Positions 35,868 through 44,824 of a stretch of DNA of 64,000 bases are shown here, piece by piece; positions within the stretch are counted from its first letter, which is position 1, and the number at the start of each line of letters is the position of its first letter. Location: contig NZ_FPAH01000011.1 of the NCBI RefSeq assembly GCF_900116345.1, positions 1 through 64,000 of the forward strand, given 5' to 3'. The notes beneath the pieces are model-generated. The model worked only from the letters and a program-made list of their open reading frames with translations, did no database searches and was not told the DNA's origin. The stretch comes from Succinivibrio dextrinosolvens (GTDB lineage: Bacteria; Pseudomonadota; Gammaproteobacteria; Enterobacterales; Succinivibrionaceae). A program made the translations under genes and the position numbers.

Positions 35868-36461
35868 TTAGGCCTGAATTGAATCGATAACGATGATGTC
35901 ACCGTCATCAAACTTGTCTGCATGAGACTTGTAGCGCTCAAGAATATAATCAACAGCATCAGTTGTACATTTACTTAATGAAGTAATAAGCTGCGAGCCA
36001 GACTGATGTTTCTCCTTAATCTGATTTACATTTTCAATAAACTCATAGCCACGCTTGTCAACCTTGAAATTCTTAGCATCAAATCGTACTTTGACACTGG
36101 TTTCCCCTCCGTCCATCTTCACGCGATATAAATCAATATCTATACCTTCGACAAACTTTGAATGGGAAATAATCTCTAAAAGCAGGATCAGATAAGCTTT
36201 TGCCTTGTTGCGAATTTCTGCTTCAGAGTTTGAATCAAGAATAACAAATCTTAATTTTTCTTCGAAACATTTCTGAATATGCTCATAAATTGAGGCATCT
36301 CTTGGTACCTTATGCTCAATTACATCGGACAGAAACTCATACACAACCATTGTCATGATTGGTGAAAGATTAGATTCAATCAGCAAATCCTTAAGCTGTG
36401 TAGCACATTCATAAGGATTGTATGCTTCATTATCAGAAACTTTTCTACGATTCTTTAGCAT
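35868..36461 (-). CDS. Unrecognised 197-residue cytosolic protein
   Basis: The family is not recognised. There is no signal peptide or membrane span. The sequence is mixed alpha/beta and charged, with a helical first half (YECATQLKDLLIESNLSP, then YEFLSDVIEHKVPRDASIYE) and a region rich in beta-type residues around RVKMDGGETSVKVRFDAKNF. The acidic end has DDGDIIVIDS. It lies between the M48 protease gene (convergent) and azlD, with a 40-base gap to azlD, and could be the third gene of the azlCD transcript. No catalytic motif is evident. Confidence 0.75.
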   Translation of the reverse strand: MLKNRRKVSDNEAYNPYECATQLKDLLIESNLSPIMTMVVYEFLSDVIEHKVPRDASIYEHIQKCFEEKLRFVILDSNSEAEIRNKAKAYLILLLEIISHSKFVEGIDIDLYRVKMDGGETSVKVRFDAKNFKVDKRGYEFIENVNQIKEKHQSGSQLITSLSKCTTDAVDYILERYKSHADKFDDGDIIVIDSIQA

Positions 36462-36500
36462 AATTATTCCTTGGTCTATATCTTTCTTATAGTTGAAAAA

Positions 36501-36809
36501 TCAGATAATGATGGATAAATAAACTGAAATTACAGCAATAAGCACAACTACTGATAAAGACATTTTACAAAGAGCAGCGATGATCGCAAAAATTGCCCCA
36601 ATATAGCCAGCATACTGACTGTTTTCGATGCAATAGAAAATTCCAGGGAAAACTAAAGCTGTAAGAGCTGTATATGGAACCAAATCAAGAACACGCTGCC
36701 AGTATGAACTCAAAGTCAGTTTTGAGATGAACAAAGCAGGAATAGCTCTTATTGGATAGGTAACCAGAAAAGAGATAAGAATAATATATAGGTAGTAATT
36801 GCTTTCCAT
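36501..36809 (-). CDS. azlD: AzlD-like branched-chain amino acid transport subunit
   Basis: 102-residue membrane protein with four short hydrophobic spans. It has the AzlD pattern: YLYIILISFLVTYPIRAIPAL at the start and a central LVPYTALTALVFPGIFY. It acts with AzlC, whose gene ends 3 bases upstream, in export of branched-chain amino acids or analogues. Confidence 0.92.
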   Translation of the reverse strand: MESNYYLYIILISFLVTYPIRAIPALFISKLTLSSYWQRVLDLVPYTALTALVFPGIFYCIENSQYAGYIGAIFAIIAALCKMSLSVVVLIAVISVYLSIII

Positions 36810-36811
36810 TT

Positions 36812-37600
36812 CTAACTCTCCCCTGCCTTGACTTCGTTTTCATCCTTGGCTGCAGACTTTTTATTATCCATGAACAGAGCACCGATAAGTGAGCAGCAGA
36901 CGATAGTCACCAGAATCGCCCAGCAGGCATTCATAACTGAGGTAAGAATAATGTTCATGACAGCTGCGCTGAGAATTATCAGCATCAGCTTAAAGTTAAC
37001 CTTGGCTGGAGGCACAATAATGGCAATAAACAGAGCATATAAAGCAACATTCATCGCATTGACCAGATCAACAGGCAGATAATCATTGGCAGTAACACCG
37101 ATTACCGCACCTAAAATCCATGATGACCAGGAAGTCAGAACCAGTCCGGCAAAATAAGAAAGTTTCACCAGATCCTTTGGAGCAGTTGTAAATATCGCGA
37201 AAGGCTCATCGGTAACCCAATGAGCAAAGATAGTTCTGTAGAAATTGGAGAGCTTTTCAAATCTGGAGAAAATACAGGTGCTCATAATGAAGTATCTGAA
37301 ATTCAGCAGAAACAGACCTAAGGCAATAGCTACTAATGATGAGTGCTCCTTTGCCATGGTTACAGCAAAGAACTGACCTGAACCGCTATAGCTTAGGACA
37401 GACATAAGAATAGTTTCAAACTGGGTATACCCCGCCTGCAGAGCTATCACTGCATAAGCAGTACCAACAGATATATATCCAAGACAAATAGGTATGGAAT
37501 GTCGGGCACCTAACAGAAAAAGTTGTTTATTATTCAATTTAGCTTCCACTTTTTGTTCATTCTGCTCATTTAAGGTGCCATTATGCACCATTATAGACAT
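36812..37600 (-). CDS. azlC: AzlC-like branched-chain amino acid exporter
   Basis: 262-residue polytopic protein of the AzlC/YgaZ family. Marks are IPICLGYISVGTAYAVIAL near the start, SYSGSGQFFAVTM and NFRYFIMSTCIF in the middle and THWVTDEPFA-type FAHWVTDEPFAIF. It forms the larger subunit of the AzlCD pair. The C-terminus ends in a charged tail (DENEVKAGES). It is divergent from lysC with about 90 bases between the two, so the two promoters must be close together. Confidence 0.93.
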   Translation of the reverse strand: MSIMVHNGTLNEQNEQKVEAKLNNKQLFLLGARHSIPICLGYISVGTAYAVIALQAGYTQFETILMSVLSYSGSGQFFAVTMAKEHSSLVAIALGLFLLNFRYFIMSTCIFSRFEKLSNFYRTIFAHWVTDEPFAIFTTAPKDLVKLSYFAGLVLTSWSSWILGAVIGVTANDYLPVDLVNAMNVALYALFIAIIVPPAKVNFKLMLIILSAAVMNIILTSVMNACWAILVTIVCCSLIGALFMDNKKSAAKDENEVKAGES

Positions 37601-37614
37601 AATGTATATTACAA

Positions 37615-37643
37615 TTGATAAAGATCTTAAGTCTTTTTAATAT
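37615..37643 (+). promoter_or_regulatory. Candidate sigma-70 promoter for lysC
   Basis: TTGATA (37615-37620) and TAATAT (37638-37643) are spaced by 17 bases, about 50 bases before the lysC ATG. The -10 is only a moderate match. No lysine riboswitch fits in the short leader. Confidence 0.35.
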
Positions 37644-37693
37644 GTACGTATGCAAGTTTTTTTCGATAACAAATTTTGGATACACAATAATAT

Positions 37694-39049
37694 ATGGAAA
37701 ATTTAGATATAGCAAAGTTTGGTGGAACTTCTGTAGGTAATTTTGAAGCAATGTCTTCAAGCTACAAGGTTGTCATCGGCAATAAAAAGTCACGTGTTGT
37801 TGTAGTCAGCGCATGTGCAGGTGTTACAAATCTTCTTGTGGAACTTGCATCTGGTAAATGCAATGAGACAAGAGTTGAAGAGATTATTACTAAACTTCGC
37901 GATATCCATGAAGATATTATTTCCCATTTGGACAATCAAGAGGAACTTAGGGAGTTCGTAGAAGGACACATTAAGGAGATTAGAGAACAGACTGCTCAGG
38001 CAGCAAAACAGACATCAGATCAGTTAACTGACAGTCTAGTTTCTCACGGTGAGTTAATGTCATCTTACCTGTTCGTCGCTCTATTCAAGCACTTCGGAAC
38101 CGACGCAACATGGTTTGATGTAAGAGAGGTAATGAGAACTGACTCTAAGTTCAGCAGAGCTAAGCCTCTAACTGATGATATCCGCGTTTTAACACGCGAC
38201 AAACTGATGCCTTTAATCAATGACTCAACTGTTATCATCACTCAGGGCTTTATCGGTTCTAATATCATCGGTGAGACCACAACCCTAGGTAGAGGCGGTT
38301 CTGATTACTCCGCTGCTCTACTGGGTGATGCTCTTGGCGTTGCCACTATCTCTATCTGGACTGATGTTCCAGGTGTATTTACCACCGATCCACGCATTGT
38401 TAAAAATGCACGCCCAATTCCTGAGCTTACATATATCGAAGCTGCAGAAATGGCAAACTTTGGTGCAAAGGTATTGCATCCATCAACAATGTTGCCTGCT
38501 GTAGAGAAGAAGATCCCTATTTTCGTAGGTTCATCTCGTGAACCAGAAAAAGGCGGTACCTGGGTTAGATATGAAACCTCTTATGAGCCTAACTTCAGAG
38601 CCCTGGCTTTAAGAAAGAATCAGACCCTGATTATTCTGTCTTCTCCTGTTATGGTTGGTGCAACAGGTTTCTTGGCAAATGTATTCGCAGTATTTGCAAA
38701 ATACAATCATTCAATTGATTTGGTCTCAACCTCAGAAATTTCAATTGCAGTAACTATTGACGGCGGAACCAGTACCTCAGGTTCAGCACTGATTAGTGAA
38801 AACATGCTAAATGAATTACGTCAGTTCTGCCATGTTAAGGTTGAAACAGGATTGCCACTTATTGCCATCATTGGCAATAAGATGTCCGAGAATGCAGGCG
38901 TTATTACCAGAGCTTTCGACTCAATCAAGTCTTTCTCTGTAAGAATGATCTGCTACGGCGCATCTAAGCACAACCTGTGCTTCCTGCTTAAGGACGGCGA
39001 TACCTCTGATGCTCTTATAGCATTACATGAGCAGTTATTAGAAGATTAA
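37694..39049 (+). CDS. lysC: Aspartokinase, LysC (type III) class
   Basis: 451-residue monofunctional aspartate kinase, first step of the lysine, threonine and methionine pathway. Visible are IAKFGGTSVGNFEAM at the start (nucleotide site), SHGELMSSYLF near 117, TLGRGGSDYSAALLG near 197-211 and two C-terminal ACT domains from about 305 (VDLVSTSEISIAVTIDGG), which bind the feedback amino acid, lysine in E. coli LysC (449 residues). No homoserine dehydrogenase domain is attached. It has its own terminator. Confidence 0.95.
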   Translation: MENLDIAKFGGTSVGNFEAMSSSYKVVIGNKKSRVVVVSACAGVTNLLVELASGKCNETRVEEIITKLRDIHEDIISHLDNQEELREFVEGHIKEIREQTAQAAKQTSDQLTDSLVSHGELMSSYLFVALFKHFGTDATWFDVREVMRTDSKFSRAKPLTDDIRVLTRDKLMPLINDSTVIITQGFIGSNIIGETTTLGRGGSDYSAALLGDALGVATISIWTDVPGVFTTDPRIVKNARPIPELTYIEAAEMANFGAKVLHPSTMLPAVEKKIPIFVGSSREPEKGGTWVRYETSYEPNFRALALRKNQTLIILSSPVMVGATGFLANVFAVFAKYNHSIDLVSTSEISIAVTIDGGTSTSGSALISENMLNELRQFCHVKVETGLPLIAIIGNKMSENAGVITRAFDSIKSFSVRMICYGASKHNLCFLLKDGDTSDALIALHEQLLED

Positions 39050-39071
39050 AGTTTTCTGGCATAACTATTGC

Positions 39072-39105
39072 AAAGCTTTTCTCCACAAGAGAAAAGCTTT
39101 TTTTT
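39072..39105 (+). terminator. lysC terminator
   Basis: Perfect 12-bp stem AAAGCTTTTCTC / GAGAAAAGCTTT around a 5-base loop (39072-39100), then five more T residues. Confidence 0.93.
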
Positions 39106-39201
39106 ATCCCAAATGTAAAGAAGTGGGATTCATTTGCCGTTAAATAATGAAGAGAGGGATTAACCTATAATTGTTTATAGGGAATACAGAGGTTAACAGT
39201 T

Positions 39202-40725
39202 ATGGCATCAATAGTAACAAATGCAGGTACAGGTTCAGGAAATGATTTTGAATCAATCATTTCTGCTATGGTTTCATCAAGAAAACAGCTTCTAAATAAA
39301 AGAGTAACTGTAAAAAAGGCAGAGACTGAAATTGAACAGGATGGTGTAGCAAAGCTTACATCAGCCTTAAAATCATTTAAATCAACCATTGATAATTCAA
39401 AGGGTATTGATGTATTGAATACCCATAAGATTTCTACCTCTCAGACCTCTTCTTATACTGCATTTTCTATTACCGCAAAATCAGACTGCTCTAATACCAG
39501 TATGTCTGTTCAGGTTAACCAGCTGGCAAAGGCTGAATCCATCGCTACAAAAATAAAAGAAAAAGACGAGAGTGGAAACAAAGTTTTTAATAATTCCTTC
39601 TCTGCAGGAACTCTGACTATTAGTCTAGGTAAAGATGAAAATGAGAACGAGCGTAAGTTTGATATTGAGATATCTGAAGGCGATACTCTAGAGCTTATCC
39701 GCCGAAGAATCAATACTAGTGCAGAAAACACCTATGGTGTCAGCTGTAATGTTATCAAGACTTCAGATGGATATTCTTTCTCCCTGGTTGCAGGCGAGAC
39801 CGGTCAGAATTCACAGAATCTTTCTATTTCATTTTCAGGTTCTGAAGCATCAGAAGGACATGACAGCCTGTCTTTACTCGCATTTGATCACGATAGTAAT
39901 GTAACAACAGATGAGAATGGCAAAAAAATTGCCTCAAAAGCTAATTGGACCTATTCTGATGGTCAAGATGCCATAATTACAGTAGATGGCAACGAGCTTA
40001 CCTCAAAAACGAATGAATTTAAAGATCAGATAGCTGGTGTTGAAATTGTTGCTCAGCGAGTATCAGAATCAGAAACAGAAAACGGTGAAACTGGACTAAA
40101 ATCCTATCAGGTAGATATCACCTCTGATATTGATGCTGCTGCAAACAAAATTCAGACTTTTGTAAACGCTTATAACAGTCTGATTTCTACCTTCAGTACA
40201 CTGACAGCAAGAAACACCTATACAGATGGAACCAACAACTACGATGGTGGAGATCTTGCAGGTGACTCGCAAGTAAAAGGCCTGCAGAACAGCCTGGTAG
40301 CTTTGATTACCAAAGGTAATGTCGAAGTATCAGGAATGAACTACTTTACCTGTGGTCTTGAATATAATAAGGACGGAACTCTGTCTTTGAATACGGAAAA
40401 GTTCAGTAAAGCTCTTGAAGAAAATTCCGCAGCTGTACAGAAACTTTTCACCGACAGTGACGGTCTGATTGATAAGGTATCTGATGAAGTTTATGAGTAC
40501 ACCAAGTTCGGTGGTCTGTTGTCTGCTCGTGAGACTCAGCTGAAGTCCCAGATGGATTACTGGACACAGAAGGAAAACAGAAACAACGAGCTGCTTGAGC
40601 AGTATGAAGCAAGCCTTAGAACCAAGTATGGTAATCTTGATTCTCTAATGGCAAGCTATCAAACCTCTTTATCCTACCTGTCAAGTGTAATTTCAAGTGT
40701 AAGCACTTCGAGCAAGAGTTCATAA
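39202..40725 (+). CDS. fliD: Flagellar hook-associated protein 2 (filament cap)
   Basis: 507-residue FliD. The N-terminal domain begins GSGNDFESIISAMVSSRKQLLNKR, helical as expected, followed by the D2/D3 beta-rich middle at about 75-270 (FliD_N: MSVQVNQLAKAESIATK). The C-terminal FliD_C domain (about 270-495) has INTFVNAYN-like IQTFVNAYNSLIS and ends with LRTKYGNLDSLMASYQTSLSYL. It forms the pentameric cap needed for flagellin polymerisation. It stands alone here, between lysC and fbaA, with no flagellin or fliS next to it. Both ends are insulated by terminators. Confidence 0.93.
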   Translation: MASIVTNAGTGSGNDFESIISAMVSSRKQLLNKRVTVKKAETEIEQDGVAKLTSALKSFKSTIDNSKGIDVLNTHKISTSQTSSYTAFSITAKSDCSNTSMSVQVNQLAKAESIATKIKEKDESGNKVFNNSFSAGTLTISLGKDENENERKFDIEISEGDTLELIRRRINTSAENTYGVSCNVIKTSDGYSFSLVAGETGQNSQNLSISFSGSEASEGHDSLSLLAFDHDSNVTTDENGKKIASKANWTYSDGQDAIITVDGNELTSKTNEFKDQIAGVEIVAQRVSESETENGETGLKSYQVDITSDIDAAANKIQTFVNAYNSLISTFSTLTARNTYTDGTNNYDGGDLAGDSQVKGLQNSLVALITKGNVEVSGMNYFTCGLEYNKDGTLSLNTEKFSKALEENSAAVQKLFTDSDGLIDKVSDEVYEYTKFGGLLSARETQLKSQMDYWTQKENRNNELLEQYEASLRTKYGNLDSLMASYQTSLSYLSSVISSVSTSSKSS

Positions 40726-40746
40726 GAAATTCCATAAAAGATTTGA

Positions 40747-40773
40747 TGGAGGCTTTAGGCCTCCATTTTTTTT
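40747..40773 (+). terminator. fliD terminator
   Basis: TGGAGGC (40747-40753) pairs with GCCTCCA (40759-40765) and is followed by eight T residues. Confidence 0.92.
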
Positions 40774-40855
40774 CTAGACTTTTTAATGCATACTACTGCT
40801 TTATTAACACTGACACAGGTAATATACCGGTAAATTGCTATTTATTTACAAAATT

Positions 40856-40886
40856 AAAAAGGCACAGACTCACATGAATCTGTGCC
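40856..40886 (-). terminator. fbaA terminator
   Basis: GGCACAGA (40861-40868) pairs with TCTGTGCC (40879-40886). On the minus strand it is followed by five U residues. A weaker hairpin lies just upstream near 40894-40916. Confidence 0.85.
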
Positions 40887-40930
40887 CTTCCATCTTTTAC
40901 AGCAAATGTAAAAGACTTATGATCTCAAAA

Positions 40931-42013
40931 TTATAGAGAATCCTTTGAACCTAAGCGCTCAAAAGCTTCCTGTAATCTCTCAACCATTGATTCCTGGCCC
41001 TTACGTAACCAAACACGTGGATCGTAGAACTTCTTGTTTGGAACGTCTGGATCGGTACCATCACCTAACTGGCCCTGTAGACGGTTCTCGTTCTGCTTGT
41101 AGAACTGTAGGATACCATCCCATGTTGCCCACTGAGTATCGGTATCGATGTTCATCTTGATAACACCGTATGATACTGACTCACGGATTTCCTGCTCAGT
41201 TGAGCCTGAACCACCGTGGAATACTAAGTTTAGAGGCTTCTCTGACTCAGTGTGGAACTTGTCGTGAACATACTTCTGAGAGTCACGTAGAATGGTAGGC
41301 TTTAACTTAACGTTACCTGGCTTGTAAACACCGTGTACGTTACCGAATGAAGCAGCGATAGTGAAGTTAGGAGAAATAGCTGATAACTTCTCATATGCAT
41401 ATGCAACGTCTTCTGGCTGGGTGTATAGAGCTGACTCATCCTTACCTGAATTGTCAACACCGTCTTCCTCACCACCGGTGCAGCCTAACTCTAACTCAAG
41501 AGTCATGCCGATCTTTGACATACGCTCTAAGTACTTGCAGCAGATGTCAACGTTGTCCTTTAATGATTCCTCTGAAAGGTCGATCATGTGAGATGAGAAT
41601 AATGGCTCACCGTGCTCTTTGTAGTACTGCTCGCCAGCATCTAGAAGACCGTCGATCCATGGTAATAACTTCTTAGCGCAGTGGTCAGTGTGAACAACAA
41701 CTGGAACACCGTAGTACTCAGCAACGTTACGTGCGTGTAGAGCACCAGAAATAGCACCCTTGATAGCAGCGAACTGAGGAACGTCTGACTTCAAGCCCTT
41801 ACCAGCGATGAACTGAGCACCACCGTTTGAGAACTGAACCATAACAGCTGAACGAGCCTTTGCACCAGCCTCGATAACAGCGTTGATTGAATCAGTACCA
41901 ACACAGTTTACAGATGGGAATGCATAACCATTCTCACGTGCTAGTTTGAATAACTTCTGAAGATTCTCACCAGTTACAACACCTGGCTTGATAACGTCTA
42001 AAATCTTAGTCAT
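40931..42013 (-). CDS. fbaA: Class II fructose-bisphosphate aldolase
   Basis: 360 residues, close to E. coli FbaA (359). Zn-dependent cleavage of fructose-1,6-bisphosphate into DHAP and glyceraldehyde-3-phosphate. Zinc and catalytic residues lie in VVHTDHCAKKLLPWIDGLL (about 106-124), ELGCTGGEEDGVDNS, FGNVHGVYKPGNVKL (His) and NLVFHGGSGSTEQEI (His). It is the distal gene of the pgk-fbaA pair, 85 bases after pgk with a hairpin between the two. Confidence 0.96.
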   Translation of the reverse strand: MTKILDVIKPGVVTGENLQKLFKLARENGYAFPSVNCVGTDSINAVIEAGAKARSAVMVQFSNGGAQFIAGKGLKSDVPQFAAIKGAISGALHARNVAEYYGVPVVVHTDHCAKKLLPWIDGLLDAGEQYYKEHGEPLFSSHMIDLSEESLKDNVDICCKYLERMSKIGMTLELELGCTGGEEDGVDNSGKDESALYTQPEDVAYAYEKLSAISPNFTIAASFGNVHGVYKPGNVKLKPTILRDSQKYVHDKFHTESEKPLNLVFHGGSGSTEQEIRESVSYGVIKMNIDTDTQWATWDGILQFYKQNENRLQGQLGDGTDPDVPNKKFYDPRVWLRKGQESMVERLQEAFERLGSKDSL

Positions 42014-42059
42014 AAGATTATTACCTTTTTATAAAAAAATAAGAAAAATTCTACAGACA

Positions 42060-42084
42060 AATGCCAGTCAAATAGACTGGCATT
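42060..42084 (-). other. Hairpin between pgk and fbaA
   Basis: 10-bp stem AATGCCAGTC / GACTGGCATT around AAATA (42060-42084). It could be a partial terminator or an mRNA-processing site in a pgk-fbaA transcript; only a short U-run follows. Confidence 0.5.
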
Positions 42085-42098
42085 ATCATGAAAAGCTA

Positions 42099-43265
42099 TT
42101 ATTCAGCTGCTCTCTTCTCTAGGATTTCAACAGCTGGTAACTTCTTGCCCTCAACGAACTCAAGGAAAGCACCGCCACCAGTTGAAATGTAAGAGATCTT
42201 GTCAGCAACATTGAACTTCTGGATTGCGTTGATGGTATCACCACCACCAGCAACTGAGAATGCAGCAGACTCAGCGATAGCCTGTGACATTGACTTGGTA
42301 CCAGCAGCGAACTGCTCGAACTCGAATACGCCTACAGGGCCGTTCCAAAGAATGGTCTTAGCCTCTTTGATAACCTTGTTGATGTTAGCCATGCTCTTAG
42401 GGCCTAGGTCGAAGATCATATCGTCATCAGCGATATCCTTCAGATCCTTGGTAACAGCAGGAGTCTTCTCATCGAACTCTTTGCCAACTACAACATCAAC
42501 GAACTCAGGTAACTGAGTCTTTGAAGCTAGTTCCTTAGCATTTGGAATTAAGTCTTCTTCACATAGAGACTTACCAACCTTGTTGCCAGCTGCAGCGATG
42601 AAGGTATTAGCGATACCACCGCCAACGATTAACTGGTCACAAACCTTTGATAAGGTGTCTAAAACGGTCAGCTTGGTTGAAACCTTTGAACCACCAACGA
42701 TAGCTACCATTGGACGAGCTGGGTTATCCATAACCTTGCCTAGAGCCTCTAGCTCAGCAGCTAGTAGAGGACCAGCACATGCAACTGGAGCAAACTGTGC
42801 TACACCATAGGTAGTAGCCTGTGCACGGTGAGCGGTACCGAAAGCGTCCATTACGAATACGTCACATAGAGCAGCGTACTTCTTAGATAGGTCTTCAGCG
42901 TTCTTCTTCTCGCCCTTGTTGAAACGGCAGTTCTCTAGAACAACTAACTCGCCTTCTTTAACATCAACACCGTTTAAGTAATCTTTTTCTAAACGAACAT
43001 TTACACCTGGAAGCTTAGTAGCGATGTAATCTGCAACAGGTTTTAGAGAGAATTCCTCAGCATAAACGCCCTCTTCAGGACGGCCTAAGTGAGAGATAAC
43101 CATTACCTTAGCGCCCTGCTCTAGAGCCTTCTTGATTGTAGGTAATGTAGCCATAATACGTTTATCTGATTGAACCTTGCCATCCTTTAAAGGTACGTTA
43201 AGATCAGCACGGATTAGAACGCGCTTGCCTTTTAGGTCAAGGTCGGTCATCTTTTTGATTGCCAT
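42099..43265 (-). CDS. pgk: Phosphoglycerate kinase
   Basis: 388-residue glycolytic kinase: 1,3-bisphosphoglycerate plus ADP to 3-phosphoglycerate plus ATP. Visible are [18 protein letters not shown] (substrate site), ISHLGRP near 59-65, LLENCRF-type [14 protein letters not shown], the hinge segment [13 protein letters not shown] near 187-199 and the C-terminal [17 protein letters not shown] nucleotide site. E. coli Pgk has 387 residues. GAGGAAA lies before the ATG. Confidence 0.97.
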   Translation of the reverse strand: MAIKKMTDLDLKGKRVLIRADLNVPLKDGKVQSDKRIMATLPTIKKALEQGAKVMVISHLGRPEEGVYAEEFSLKPVADYIATKLPGVNVRLEKDYLNGVDVKEGELVVLENCRFNKGEKKNAEDLSKKYAALCDVFVMDAFGTAHRAQATTYGVAQFAPVACAGPLLAAELEALGKVMDNPARPMVAIVGGSKVSTKLTVLDTLSKVCDQLIVGGGIANTFIAAAGNKVGKSLCEEDLIPNAKELASKTQLPEFVDVVVGKEFDEKTPAVTKDLKDIADDDMIFDLGPKSMANINKVIKEAKTILWNGPVGVFEFEQFAAGTKSMSQAIAESAAFSVAGGGDTINAIQKFNVADKISYISTGGGAFLEFVEGKKLPAVEILEKRAAE

Positions 43266-43563
43266 AGTTCGTTTTTCCTCGTATATAAATCGTCTTTGTT
43301 AGACTTAAAACTAAGCTTTAACAGTCTTAGATTTTAGCACATGTTTACAACATTTCAATTTTTAGAGCGTATTTTTAGCTATTTTGAAACAAATTTTCTT
43401 TAATTGTATATAAGCGTTAACATGATCACCTTTTTTATCAGCTTTTTCTGGGGTGCTGAACCAAAAACTTCCATCAGAAATTATGATCAAATTCGATCCT
43501 TTTTATATGCTCCAAGACAGCTTTTGATATCGTTTACACTTTGAAACAGAATCAACGGATAGT
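43266..43563. other. Gap between pgk and the MglB-like gene
   Basis: 298 bases, AT-rich, expected to hold the pgk promoter and the 3' end of the MglB-like transcript. No strong hairpin or ORF was seen. Confidence 0.35.
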
Positions 43564-44607
43564 TTAATAGCTAGCCACAGGATAGGTCTTTAAAGAATAA
43601 TCCTTAAAGTCAGAGAATTTTACAAAAGGAATCATTACACTTTTGTTTTTTATCTTAAACCAGATCTTTCTAGTGAGCTCTTCCTCATTAGTGGAACTTT
43701 CAGTTGACAGAATACTTGCAACCTTTGCAAGCGCGGAGAAATCAGCAAAGATAGTTCCTGTCATTTTCTTCTGCCTAATTAGATCAATTGCCTCAGGAAT
43801 TCCGTCAACACCAAACACGGGAATATAGTTGTCAACAGATGTGGATTCTCCGGTGTTATAGCCGATGGTGTTTAAAAACTTCACCGCACCGGTGGCCATA
43901 ACATCATTATTGGCAATTATCATGTCAATATTGCCCGCTCCAACTTTTGCAATCTGACTTTTCAAATCATCAAAAGCATCCTGAGCCATCCAGTTGTCAT
44001 GGTTTTTAGAAATAACATTTATTTTTATATTTCTTTCGGCAAAGAGTTTAAGAATTCTGCCGGTTCTACCGTCCGCATCAGGAGAATTCTTCTCTCCCTT
44101 TAGGAAAACAACATCAAGATAGCCGTTCTTGTTACGATCATGGTCTTTTTCGTATTCAAGATAATCCTCAATAACCTCAAACTGAATCTGACCGGAGAAC
44201 TCACCGTTAGTTCCTACGTAAAAGACATTGTCATAACTGTCCAGAACCTGCTGAGAAGGCTTACGGTTAAAAAATACAATTCTGTTTCCATACAGCTTTA
44301 CATGATCAATTACGTCCTGAGCAAGATTTGGATCAATAAGGTTAATAAGCAGAGGATCACGTGAGGAAATAACAGAGTAAATCTGAGATAACTGTAGATT
44401 AGACTTGGTCTTGCCGTCGTATTTTTCAAGCTCAATCCCGTGTCCTTTAGCATAGGCATCAAGGCTATGGTCAAATCGCTCAACAAACTGGGAACGGAAA
44501 TCAAAATAGAAGGTGTGAATAGTGTCTGTGGCCAGTGCTGCCGACATAATGGAAAAACAACCACCTAACAGAAGCAGCTGTGCCAGAAGATTTTTTGTAT
44601 GTAACAT
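43564..44607 (-). CDS. Periplasmic galactose/glucose-binding protein, MglB-like
   Basis: 347 residues from the ATG at 44607, which gives a clean signal peptide ending near ALATD. The frame opens six codons earlier. It is a type I periplasmic binding protein resembling MglB: VVFFNRKPS-like IVFFNRKPSQQVLDSYDNVFYVGTN, a calcium loop DRNKNGYLDVV (compare DLNKDGQIQ in MglB), FLKGEKNSPDADGRT and MIIANNDVMATGAV. No mglA or mglC lies nearby, so it either serves an ABC transporter elsewhere or a chemoreceptor. It is divergent from a sodium:solute symporter gene. Confidence 0.88.
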   Translation of the reverse strand: MLHTKNLLAQLLLLGGCFSIMSAALATDTIHTFYFDFRSQFVERFDHSLDAYAKGHGIELEKYDGKTKSNLQLSQIYSVISSRDPLLINLIDPNLAQDVIDHVKLYGNRIVFFNRKPSQQVLDSYDNVFYVGTNGEFSGQIQFEVIEDYLEYEKDHDRNKNGYLDVVFLKGEKNSPDADGRTGRILKLFAERNIKINVISKNHDNWMAQDAFDDLKSQIAKVGAGNIDMIIANNDVMATGAVKFLNTIGYNTGESTSVDNYIPVFGVDGIPEAIDLIRQKKMTGTIFADFSALAKVASILSTESSTNEEELTRKIWFKIKNKSVMIPFVKFSDFKDYSLKTYPVASY

Positions 44608-44824
44608 AGTTCTTACAAGTAGCATTTATTTTAATTATGATGACGCATTATAGAGTCAATTCTAATAATTGTTTACTCTGCTCCAAAATAGGTCTCCAGA
44701 TTGAAATGTTTTTTTCTGAAGATCTGCTTAAGACGCTCTCTGTATTTATTAGCTTGCATATCTGATAATTACTGATACAATCCCACTCCATAGAATTTAG
44801 AGGCATTTTATATAAGCTACCATT

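Noticed and set aside
37601-37693. Lysine riboswitch before lysC
   Set aside because: The leader is less than about 50 bases from the candidate promoter, far too short for the lysine aptamer.
42199-42516. Plus-strand open frame of 105 codons opposite pgk
   Set aside because: Antisense shadow of phosphoglycerate kinase; long only because of codon bias.
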